This document shows, in pieces, positions 56,355 to 62,797 of a DNA stretch of 62,797 bases (the first letter of the stretch is position 1; each line of letters begins with the position of its first letter). The translations under genes were made by a program, and so were the position numbers. Below the pieces are notes generated by a model, which did no database searches, was not told the origin of the DNA, and saw nothing but the letters and a program-made list of their open reading frames with translations. The stretch comes from Candidatus Borkfalkia excrementavium (GTDB lineage Bacteria > Bacillota > Clostridia > Christensenellales > Borkfalkiaceae), in contig DXCO01000030.1 in NCBI GenBank assembly GCA_019115945.1, forward strand, positions 1 through 62,797. The letters are read 5' to 3'.

Positions 56355-57662
56355 ATGAGTCTTACACCCAAACAAATCGTAAACGAACTGGATAAATATA
56401 TCATCGGGCAGGACAAGGCGAAGCGCGCCGTCGCGATCGCACTCCGCAACCGTTACCGCAGAAGCAAGTTGTCCGAAGCGGACAGAGAGGAGATCACCCC
56501 GAAAAATATCATCATGAAGGGCCCCACGGGCGTTGGCAAAACGGAAATCGCAAGGCGGCTTGCAAAACTCGTCAAAGCGCCCTTCATCAAAGTGGAAGCG
56601 ACAAAATATACCGAAGTCGGCTACGTCGGCAGAGACGTCGAGAGCATGATCCGCGATCTCGTGGAGTGTTCCATCCGCCTCGTGCGCGAGGAAAAGATGA
56701 AGGAAGTCGCCGTAAAAGCGGAGGGCGTCGCCGAGAAAAAGATCGTGGACGTGCTTTCCGACATGAAAAAATCCGAGCGCGGCGAAATGTCGAAGGAAGT
56801 ATTCGACGCGCGCCTGCTCGAAGATCTGCGCGCGGGAAAATACAACGATACGCAGATCGAGATCGAAGTGATCGACGCGCCCAAGAGCATGGAGATCGTG
56901 CCGGGCGGCGCGGAGATCAATATCGGCAGCATATTCGGGGACATGCTTCCCAAAAAGAAAAAGCGCCGTAAGATGACCGTCAAAGCGGCCATGCAGCAGA
57001 TTATAAACGAAGAGTCCGAAAAACTCATCGACAACGACGCCGTGACTACCGAAGCGCTCGCGCGCGCGGAAGAACAGGGCATCATCTTTATCGACGAGAT
57101 CGACAAAATTGCAGGCAAAGCGAATCAGGGCGGCGCGGACGTCTCGCGCGAAGGGGTGCAGAGGGATATCCTGCCCATCGTCGAGGGCTGTACGGTAATG
57201 ACCAAATACGGCGCCGTAAAAACCGATTTTATTCTCTTTATTGCGGCGGGCGCGTTCCATATTTCCAAAGTAGAGGACCTCATCCCCGAACTGCAGGGGC
57301 GCTTCCCCATCAATGTGGAACTGGAAAGCCTATCCAAAGAGGATTTTATCAAAATTCTTACGCAACCGCAGAACGCGATCACGACGCAGTACGGCAAACT
57401 TCTCGGCGTGGACAATATCGATCTGAAGTTCACCGACGACGCGATCGAAGAGATCGCTTCGGTTTCCGCGGAAATGAACGCGACGAGCGAGGATATCGGC
57501 GCGCGCAGGCTGCATACGGTCATGGAATATCTGCTGGAAGACATTTCGTTCAATGCGGGAGGGGATTATCCCACCGTAGAGGTGAAGATCGACAAAAAGT
57601 ACGTCGACGAGCACCTCGAAAAGATGATGAAAAACAGAGATCTGAAAAAGTACGTTTTGTGA
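56355..57662 (+). CDS. hslU: ATP-dependent protease ATPase subunit HslU (ClpY)
   Basis: 435-aa AAA+ unfoldase: Walker A GPTGVGKT (56-63), intermediate I domain (about 110-240) and Walker B IIFIDEIDKIAG, then sensor regions with PELQGRFPINVEL and EDIGARRLHTVME. LTPKQIVNELDKYIIGQD is the family start. ATG at 56355 behind AAGGAGG; a longer frame overlaps hslV. Ends the CIRCE-controlled operon; CtsR/CodY genes are not here. Confidence 0.97.
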   Translation: MSLTPKQIVNELDKYIIGQDKAKRAVAIALRNRYRRSKLSEADREEITPKNIIMKGPTGVGKTEIARRLAKLVKAPFIKVEATKYTEVGYVGRDVESMIRDLVECSIRLVREEKMKEVAVKAEGVAEKKIVDVLSDMKKSERGEMSKEVFDARLLEDLRAGKYNDTQIEIEVIDAPKSMEIVPGGAEINIGSIFGDMLPKKKKRRKMTVKAAMQQIINEESEKLIDNDAVTTEALARAEEQGIIFIDEIDKIAGKANQGGADVSREGVQRDILPIVEGCTVMTKYGAVKTDFILFIAAGAFHISKVEDLIPELQGRFPINVELESLSKEDFIKILTQPQNAITTQYGKLLGVDNIDLKFTDDAIEEIASVSAEMNATSEDIGARRLHTVMEYLLEDISFNAGGDYPTVEVKIDKKYVDEHLEKMMKNRDLKKYVL

Positions 57663-57698
57663 CGGAGCACGATAAGATCGCCGTCACGGCGTTCGGCC

Positions 57699-57726
57699 GT
57701 GTTTTTGCGCGAAAAACGTGTGAACA
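57699..57726 (+). repeat. 28-nt leader element upstream of hisS, similar to that of plsX
   Basis: 24 of 28 bases equal those at 12486-12513. It can form a short GTTTTT/AAAAAC hairpin and lies 12 nt before the hisS ATG. Confidence 0.4.
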
Positions 57727-57738
57727 AAGGAGCAATTT

Positions 57739-58995
57739 ATGATCAACATACCCAAGGGCACGAAAGACGTGCTCCCTTCCGAAGCCTATAAATGGCACTT
57801 TGTCGAAAATACGGCCAGAAGGATCGCCGCGCTTTACAACCTGAAAGAGATACGCACCCCCGTTTTCGAGCATACGGAACTGTTCCTGCGCGGCGTGGGC
57901 GACACGACGGATATCGTCAACAAGGAGATGTATACATTCAACGATAAAGGCGGCAGGAGCATCACGCTCAAGCCGGAAGGCACGGCGGGCGCCGTGCGCG
58001 CCTTTATCGAAAACGGCCTTGCAAGCGGCGTTCTGCCCCTTAAAATGTACTATATAACGCCCGTTTTCCGCTATGAGCGGCCGCAGGCGGGCAGGCTTCG
58101 CGAGCACCACCAGTTCGGCGTCGAAATTTTCGGTGGCAAGGGCGCGGAGACGGATGCGGAAGTCATTCTGCTTGCGCGCGACTATATTGCGTCCTTGGGC
58201 GTGCAGGGGACGGAATTGCAGATCAACAGCATCGGCTGCAAACACTGCCGCCCGAAATACAACGAGGCGCTCAGGGAATATCTTCGCCCGCATCTTGGCG
58301 AAATGTGCGAGACGTGCCGTTCCCGTTTCGATAAAAATCCTCTGCGCATCCTCGACTGCAAGGAAGAAGCCTGCCGCACAATTAACGAAGGCGCGCCCGA
58401 TCCTGCAGATTATCTGTGCGAAGAGTGCGCGGAGCACTTCCGCAACCTGAAGGAAATTCTGGATGCCTGCGGCGTCGCGTATCGGCAGAATCCGCGCCTC
58501 GTGCGCGGGCTGGACTATTATTCCAAGACCGTTTTCGAATTTGTGTCCACGCAGATCGGCGCGCAGGGTACCGTGCTCGCCGGCGGCAGGTACGACACGC
58601 TGATCGAAAATCTCGGCGGCCCTTCGGTGCCCGCGGTCGGGTTCGGCAGCGGCATCGAGCGCATGCTGCTCGTTTTGGAAAACACGGGCGCGAAGATCCC
58701 CGAAGAGCCGCCTCTGAAAGTGTATGCGGCGGGGCTGGACGATGCGGGCAGGCGGGCGGCATATGCCCTCGCGGCCGATCTGCGCGCGGCGGGCATTTCC
58801 GCAGACTTCGACCACGCTTCCCGTTCGGTCAAGGCGCAATTCAAATACGCCGGCAAGATCGGCGCGGAATATGTCGCGGTCATCGGGTCGGATGAACTTG
58901 CGCGCGGAGAATACACGGTGAAAAACATGGCCGATTCTTCCAGTGTTTCCGTCAGGGCGGAAGATATCGTCGCATATTTTTCGGAGAAGGCATGA
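57739..58995 (+). CDS. hisS: histidine--tRNA ligase
   Basis: Class II synthetase charging tRNA-His. IPKGTKDVLPSEAYKW, LKPEGTAGAVRAF (motif 2 region), RYERPQAGRLREHHQFGVEIFG and the His-binding LVRGLDYYSKTVFEF plus LAGGRYDTLIENLGG are clear; the C-terminal anticodon-binding domain covers about 325-418. A four-cysteine set (CKHC ... CETC ... CEEC, about 175-235) in the insertion domain suggests a zinc site. AAAGGAG precedes the ATG. No T-box seen. Confidence 0.97.
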   Translation: MINIPKGTKDVLPSEAYKWHFVENTARRIAALYNLKEIRTPVFEHTELFLRGVGDTTDIVNKEMYTFNDKGGRSITLKPEGTAGAVRAFIENGLASGVLPLKMYYITPVFRYERPQAGRLREHHQFGVEIFGGKGAETDAEVILLARDYIASLGVQGTELQINSIGCKHCRPKYNEALREYLRPHLGEMCETCRSRFDKNPLRILDCKEEACRTINEGAPDPADYLCEECAEHFRNLKEILDACGVAYRQNPRLVRGLDYYSKTVFEFVSTQIGAQGTVLAGGRYDTLIENLGGPSVPAVGFGSGIERMLLVLENTGAKIPEEPPLKVYAAGLDDAGRRAAYALAADLRAAGISADFDHASRSVKAQFKYAGKIGAEYVAVIGSDELARGEYTVKNMADSSSVSVRAEDIVAYFSEKA

Positions 58996-59510
58996 AAGAG
59001 ATCGCCACGGTCGTAAAGACGGCGGGAAAGATCGCCGTGCTGGAAATCGTCAAACGCCCCGAATGCGACGGCTGCAAGATCTGCGCCTTCCGGAACGGAA
59101 AGAGCAGAGTAAAGGTCAAGGCGTACAATTCTGCGGGCGCTCGGGCGGGTGATAACGTCGTCGTGCGCGCGGAGAAGGATCACCGTGCGCTGGCGTCCTT
59201 CATCGTCTATATCGTGCCCGTGCTTTTGGCTTGTGCGGGCGTGCTTGCAGGCGTATTCCTTTTCGAAAAGGAAGTTTATACCGCACTGCTGTGCCTGGCG
59301 GGGCTCGCGGTCGGGTTTCTCGCTGTGTTTGCGGCGGATAAAATTTTGTCAAAGCGGCGCGGATTCGGTATGGAAGTGGTGGAAATTCTGCAAAATAATG
59401 CGGAGGGCGCCATTTTGGACGAAGAGACGGGATCGGACGGGGCCGGACAGGCGCCCGATCATAAATTAAATCAACAACAGGAGGAAAAACAGAATGGTAA
59501 AGGAATTTGA
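58992..59510 (+). CDS. SoxR-reducing system RseC-like membrane protein
   Basis: 172 aa with N-terminal cysteine cluster C25, C28, C31 (CDGCKIC), two membrane segments (about 68-90 and 95-113) and an acidic tail: the RseC/MucC layout. In Proteobacteria RseC modulates sigma-E and SoxR reduction; in Firmicutes the role is unknown, though it commonly accompanies Rnf-type electron transfer. ATG overlaps the hisS stop (ATGA), and its end overlaps trx by 17 bp, so hisS, this gene and trx are coupled. Confidence 0.85.
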   Translation: MKEIATVVKTAGKIAVLEIVKRPECDGCKICAFRNGKSRVKVKAYNSAGARAGDNVVVRAEKDHRALASFIVYIVPVLLACAGVLAGVFLFEKEVYTALLCLAGLAVGFLAVFAADKILSKRRGFGMEVVEILQNNAEGAILDEETGSDGAGQAPDHKLNQQQEEKQNGKGI

Positions 59511-59808
59511 TACTGCGGCGTTTCGCGCCGCCATGCAGGAAAAAAAGGCGTTGGTCGTAGATTTTTGGGCGACTTGGTGCGGCCCCTGCCGCATGCTTGC
59601 GCCGGTCATGGAAGAACTGTCCGGAGAGTACGAGGGGAAGGCAGACTTCGTGAAAATCGACGTGGACGAAAATCCCGACCTCGCGCGGGAATATTCGATC
59701 ATGAGCATCCCCTGCGTCATGGTCTTTAAGGACGGCGCGCTCGCGGGCAAAAACGTAGGGTTCGTTCCCAAAGCGGCCATGAAAGAATTTATCGATAAAA
59801 ATCTGTAA
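59494..59808 (+). CDS. trxA: thioredoxin
   Basis: 104-aa dithiol oxidoreductase with the canonical active site WCGPC (Trp28, Cys29-Cys32) and the cis-proline in SIMSIPCVMVFKDG. That Cys next to the cis-proline is unusual but seen in some clostridial thioredoxins. CAGGAGGA precedes the ATG. Translationally coupled to the RseC-like gene. Several thioredoxins may exist in the genome, so the symbol is generic. Confidence 0.95.
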   Translation: MVKEFDTAAFRAAMQEKKALVVDFWATWCGPCRMLAPVMEELSGEYEGKADFVKIDVDENPDLAREYSIMSIPCVMVFKDGALAGKNVGFVPKAAMKEFIDKNL

Positions 59809-59815
59809 TCAGAAC

Positions 59816-59849
59816 CCCGCCGCGGACAAAGGGCCGCGGCGGGATTTTT
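59816..59849 (+). terminator. terminator of the hisS-trx unit
   Basis: CCCGCCGCGG pairs with CCGCGGCGGG around an 8-nt loop, followed by ATTTTT. Confidence 0.9.
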
Positions 59850-59883
59850 ATGTCCTGTACGCAAAATGCATGCTGCGGGACGC

Positions 59884-59912
59884 TTGTATTTTTTTCTTTC
59901 TTCTGCTATACT
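59884..59912 (+). promoter_or_regulatory. promoter of the tandem membrane-protein pair
   Basis: TTGTAT (59884-59889), 17-bp pyrimidine-rich spacer, TATACT (59907-59912); about 105-nt leader to 60025. Confidence 0.65.
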
Positions 59913-60024
59913 TGGTAACGAACGGGGGAAAGCGTTTTGCGGCGCGGCGTACGCCCTTATCCCGCACGGCTTTCTGCCCTTGTCAATCGGACGCTTCCCG
60001 CATGCGGCGGGCAAAGGGGTAAAA

Positions 60025-60531
60025 ATGTTCCAGGATCATACAACGGAAAGACAGACCGTGGCCAAAAAGCGCCTTAGCGGGCATCGTGATCTCATTGTCG
60101 GGGTCTTTACGGCAGTCCTCTGTGCGGCGGCCGTCGTTGCGGCCTGCCTGAACGCAGGCGGGGGAGCGGCCGGCATCATTCTCAGTTTGGCTGCGGCTGC
60201 GATCGCCGCACTCTGCAGTGCATATTGCTTCTGCCGCTTTGCAGTCGTAAAAAAGTTGCCGCAGGTACTCGTTTATGCAGAGGGCGGAACTCTGTTTTGT
60301 TATGAGTATAAAAAGAAGGCGTACCGCGGCATCGCTCTGCAAGACGTTTTGTTTGCCGAAGCCGGCAATGCCGCCGATGCCCGCGCGGGGATTTTGCGCA
60401 TCCGGACCGCATCGGGCGTTTTTGAGATCCCGGAGGTCGACGGGATATCCGCGGCGCAGCAGGCCATCCTTCTTCTGAAAGAGAAAGCCGGCAGGGGAGA
60501 GGGGAAAGAAGCGCCCGCAGCCGAACGGTAA
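60025..60531 (+). CDS. membrane protein with two TM segments and PH-like domain (paralogue 1)
   Basis: 168 aa. Two membrane segments (about 25-43 and 50-67), then a cytoplasmic beta-rich domain (about 72-150): LPQVLVYAEGGTLFCYEY ... YRGIALQDVLFAEAG ... GILRIRTASGVFEIPEVDG and a final helix. The same arrangement is seen in the next gene, so the two are diverged tandem duplicates. The fold resembles the bacterial PH domain of DUF304-type proteins. Function unknown. ATG at 60025 behind AAAGGGG; the longer frame reaches back into the promoter. Confidence 0.75.
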   Translation: MFQDHTTERQTVAKKRLSGHRDLIVGVFTAVLCAAAVVAACLNAGGGAAGIILSLAAAAIAALCSAYCFCRFAVVKKLPQVLVYAEGGTLFCYEYKKKAYRGIALQDVLFAEAGNAADARAGILRIRTASGVFEIPEVDGISAAQQAILLLKEKAGRGEGKEAPAAER

Positions 60532-60625
60532 AAATACGGGCACGGCCCGTTGCCGCTCGCATCGGAAGCATGGTGCGTGAAAGCGGGGATTTTGCCGATT
60601 CAAATTATAGAGAGGGAAAAAGCCG

Positions 60626-61147
60626 ATGCGTAAAAAAGAGAAGGAAGAGGTCATCGTGAAGAGGTATGGCAGGGGGATCCTGATCGGTTATGCAGCATTA
60701 TGCCTTGCCGCGGCTGTTTTGGGTGCGGTGATGCTTTGGATGAGCGAATGGTCGTTCGATTCATGGTATTATGTCTGCTGCGTCGCCGTGGGCGCGGGCG
60801 GATTTTTATGGACGGTCGCGCGGATCGTCCGGCACAGCCGTACGCCGAAAAATCTCGTCGTTTTGCGCGGCAGCGTGCTGTGCGCGTTCACGGACGCGGG
60901 CCGGCAGGAATTCCGGCCGGAAGAGATCCAGTTTGTCGACGAAGATCCGATCCGCAAACGTTCCCGCACATATGATAAGGGCGAACTCGACATCAGCCTG
61001 AAAGACGGGCGGCATATTGAAATCAAGTATGCGGACGGGCTGACGATGGCAAAAGAACGGCTTTTGGAACTGAAAACGCTGGCGCAGGCCGGCTTGGAGA
61101 CAAACGCGCTGTCCGGGGAAGAAATGACGGAAGTGGCGAAAGGATAA
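60626..61147 (+). CDS. membrane protein with two TM segments and PH-like domain (paralogue 2)
   Basis: 173 aa, same plan as its upstream neighbour: basic N-terminus, two membrane segments (about 17-37 and 44-63), then [19 protein letters not shown] ... [13 protein letters not shown] ... [20 protein letters not shown] and a helical end ([13 protein letters not shown]). The strands line up one by one with those of paralogue 1 although identity is low. AGAGAGGG precedes the ATG. 94-bp gap to the first copy, so probably co-transcribed. Function unknown. Confidence 0.75.
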   Translation: MRKKEKEEVIVKRYGRGILIGYAALCLAAAVLGAVMLWMSEWSFDSWYYVCCVAVGAGGFLWTVARIVRHSRTPKNLVVLRGSVLCAFTDAGRQEFRPEEIQFVDEDPIRKRSRTYDKGELDISLKDGRHIEIKYADGLTMAKERLLELKTLAQAGLETNALSGEEMTEVAKG

Positions 61148-61194
61148 ACGGGGCGAACGCCGCTTGCAAATTTTTGCGAGTGGCGCGTATTTTC

Positions 61195-61223
61195 TTGAAA
61201 AATCAGAAAAATTGCGGTATAAT
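61195..61223 (+). promoter_or_regulatory. glyA promoter
   Basis: TTGAAA (61195-61200), 17-bp spacer, perfect TATAAT (61218-61223), 36 nt before the ATG. Confidence 0.8.
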
Positions 61224-61259
61224 AGACAAAAAAGAATATTTACGCACGGAGATGGAACC

Positions 61260-62510
61260 ATGATAGACATGACCACGATCAAAAAAGCAGACCCCGAAGT
61301 ATACGAGGCGATGAAACTCGAACTCGACCGTCAGAGAGATAATCTCGAACTTATCGCGAGCGAAAATCTCGTTTCTCCCGCGGTGATGGCGGCGGTCGGG
61401 TCGCACCTTACGAACAAGTATGCGGAGGGCCTGCCCGGCAAGCGTTATTACGGCGGCTGCCAGTACGTCGACATCGTAGAAACGCTCGCGATCGAACGCT
61501 GCAAGCAACTTTTCGGGTGCGATCACGCAAACGTACAGCCGCACAGCGGCGCGCAGGCGAACATAGCCGTTTATTTTGCTTTGCTCGAACCGGGCGACAC
61601 CATACTCGGCATGAATCTGTCGCACGGCGGCCATCTCACGCACGGTTCCCCCGTCAACATCTCGGGCAAATATTTCAATTTCGTGCGTTACGGCGTCACC
61701 AAAGAGGACGAGAGGATCGATTACGACGAACTTGAAAAGACGGCGATGGAAACGAAACCCCGCATGATCGTCGCGGGCGCGAGCGCGTATCCCCGCATCA
61801 TCGACTTCCCCCGCCTGCGCCAGATCGCGGACAAGGTCGGCGCTTATCTGATGGTCGATATCGCCCATATCGCGGGCCTCGTTGCGGCGGGCGTACATCC
61901 TTCCCCCGTGCCGTATGCGGATATCGTGACCACCACCACGCACAAAACGCTGCGCGGGCCGCGCGGCGGCGTCATCATGTGCAAGGAACAGTATGCCAAG
62001 GCCATCGACAAGGCGGTCTTCCCCGGCATGCAGGGCGGACCTCTCATGCACGTGATCGCGGGCAAGGCGGTCGCGTTCAAAGAGGCGCTCTCTCCCGAAT
62101 ATAAAAAATATCAGCAGCAGGTCGTCAAAAATGCGGCGGCCATGGCAGACGAATTCATCAAAAACGGCGTGCGCCTCGTTTCGGGCGGTACGGACAACCA
62201 TCTGATGCTCGTCGATCTGCGCCCGAAAAACATGACGGGAAAAGAATTGGAAAAAATGCTCGACGAAGTGAACATCACCGTCAACAAAAATACGATCCCG
62301 TTCGAAGAGACGAGTTCCTTTGTAACGAGCGGCATCCGCGTCGGCACGCCCAGCATCACAACGCGCGGATTCAACGAAGAGGATTCCCGCCTGATCGCCC
62401 GCCTGATCGCCAAGATCATCGACGAAAAGGAAAGCGCGTACGACTATGTGCGCGCAGAAGTGAAAAAACTGTGCGAAAAACATCCCCTGTACGAAAGCGA
62501 TATTCTTTGA
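61260..62510 (+). CDS. glyA: serine hydroxymethyltransferase
   Basis: PLP enzyme converting serine and tetrahydrofolate to glycine and 5,10-methylene-THF, the main one-carbon source (which TrmFO also uses). [37 protein letters not shown] and the PLP lysine in [15 protein letters not shown] are diagnostic. 416 aa, full length. CGGAGATGGA precedes ATG 61260. Has its own promoter and terminator. Confidence 0.98.
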   Translation: MIDMTTIKKADPEVYEAMKLELDRQRDNLELIASENLVSPAVMAAVGSHLTNKYAEGLPGKRYYGGCQYVDIVETLAIERCKQLFGCDHANVQPHSGAQANIAVYFALLEPGDTILGMNLSHGGHLTHGSPVNISGKYFNFVRYGVTKEDERIDYDELEKTAMETKPRMIVAGASAYPRIIDFPRLRQIADKVGAYLMVDIAHIAGLVAAGVHPSPVPYADIVTTTTHKTLRGPRGGVIMCKEQYAKAIDKAVFPGMQGGPLMHVIAGKAVAFKEALSPEYKKYQQQVVKNAAAMADEFIKNGVRLVSGGTDNHLMLVDLRPKNMTGKELEKMLDEVNITVNKNTIPFEETSSFVTSGIRVGTPSITTRGFNEEDSRLIARLIAKIIDEKESAYDYVRAEVKKLCEKHPLYESDIL

Positions 62511-62518
62511 TCTTTCCA

Positions 62519-62553
62519 GGGACAGCCGCCTTGCGACGGCTGTCCCGCATTTT
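62519..62553 (+). terminator. terminator of glyA
   Basis: GGGACAGCCG (62519-62528) pairs with CGGCTGTCCC (62537-62546), then GCATTTTC. Confidence 0.82.
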
Positions 62554-62612
62554 CGGGATTTCAGCGCCGCTCTTCAATGATCGCGGATAATTTTTGAAGA
62601 GTTCACGATTTC

Positions 62613-62641
62613 TTGACAATTGACAATTTCAGTGCTATAAT
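62613..62641 (+). promoter_or_regulatory. promoter of the riboflavin-regulated transcript
   Basis: TTGACA (62613-62618), 17-bp spacer, TATAAT (62636-62641), 22 nt before the FMN aptamer. Confidence 0.88.
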
Positions 62642-62662
62642 CATAACATAAAATATGAAAAC

Positions 62663-62786
62663 GATTCTTTGGGGCGGGGTGCAATTCCCCACCGGCAGTC
62701 AAAGTCTGCGACGGGCTTTTTGAATAAAGGGCCTTTGAACGGGTGAAATTCCCGTACCGACGGTACAGTCCGGATGAGAAAAGAAT
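62663..62786 (+). promoter_or_regulatory. FMN riboswitch (RFN element)
   Basis: The conserved RFN core is complete: GGGGCGGGGTGCAATTCCCC with ACCGGCAGT, then the variable arm, GGGTGAAATTCCCGTACCGA and CAGTCCGGATGAGA, closed by P1 pairing of 62663-62670 with 62779-62786. FMN binding normally shuts off riboflavin synthesis or transport genes. The expression platform and the gene (for example ribU or a rib operon) lie beyond the right edge. Confidence 0.96.
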
Positions 62787-62797
62787 GTTTTTTGAAT

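Noticed and set aside
1-62797. CRISPR arrays, rRNA, tRNA, complete insertion sequences or prophage
   Set aside because: No spaced direct repeats, rRNA segments, cloverleafs or transposase genes were seen when reading through the window.

Overview
The window looks like a stretch of chromosome from a moderately GC-rich, endospore-forming Firmicute of the clostridial type. Evidence for this is a GerA-type germinant receptor operon (gerAA-gerAB-gerAC), a SpoIIE phosphatase, YlxM next to Ffh, HslV of the ClpQ type, CIRCE/HrcA-type heat-shock operators, strong AAGGAGG ribosome binding sites and canonical sigma-A promoters (TTGACA-N17-TATAAT). Coding density and GC are high except for two AT-rich patches (about 1-345 and 41050-42200), which read as acquired DNA. 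A lineage near Christensenellales is a guess, not shown.

Left to right: (1) An AT-rich left edge with a cysteine-rich KTR-type small gene and the first codons of another leftward gene, probably the end of a mobile element. (2) 0.6-5.2 kb: mnmG and dnaA leftward, recF rightward, with dnaN absent, a rearranged version of the usual origin cluster. (3) 5.4-10.8 kb: VanW protein, GNAT-like protein, then a LysR regulator divergent from a three-gene unit (83-aa protein, DUF3737 beta-helix protein, cyclophilin-like lipoprotein). (4) 11-20.5 kb: asnS, then plsX-rnc-smc-ftsY-ylxM-ffh (lipid synthesis, RNA processing, chromosome condensation, SRP). (5) 20.5-26.5 kb: unknown protein, GH94 phosphorylase, queH, and an iscR-cysteine desulfurase-flavin protein unit with a palindromic operator over the transcription start. 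(6) 26.5-27.2 kb: a gene-free stretch that nevertheless has a leftward promoter and a leftward terminator about 520 nt apart. (7) 27.3-34.3 kb: germination operon, small membrane protein, spoIIE, all leftward. (8) 34.5-40.8 kb: cysS, a macrodomain-class sirtuin and an Rrf2 repressor sharing TGTAA-type operators, a GH78-like glycosidase, Hsp20 under CIRCE-like control, flavin reductase. (9) 41-42.2 kb: low-GC XRE regulator and SHOCT-domain membrane protein. (10) 42.3-46.7 kb: rpsP-khpA-rimM-(48-aa ORF)-trmD-rbgA-rnhB-yraN, then rplS on its own promoter. (11) 46.8-54.2 kb: PMT-like membrane protein, comM, dprA, topA. (12) 54.2-57.7 kb: trmFO-hslV-hslU under a near-perfect CIRCE. (13) 57.7-62.5 kb: hisS, RseC-like protein, thioredoxin, two tandem paralogous membrane proteins, glyA. 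(14) An FMN riboswitch with its promoter at the right edge; the gene it controls is outside the window.

Most genes are housekeeping. The regulatory wiring is the most informative part: an Rrf2/sirtuin regulon, a CIRCE element in front of trmFO-hslVU, an IscR-type operator, a possible leaderless queH transcript, and an unexplained about 520-nt leftward transcription unit carrying several tiny ORFs with good Shine-Dalgarno sequences. No tRNA, rRNA, CRISPR array or intact insertion sequence was seen.
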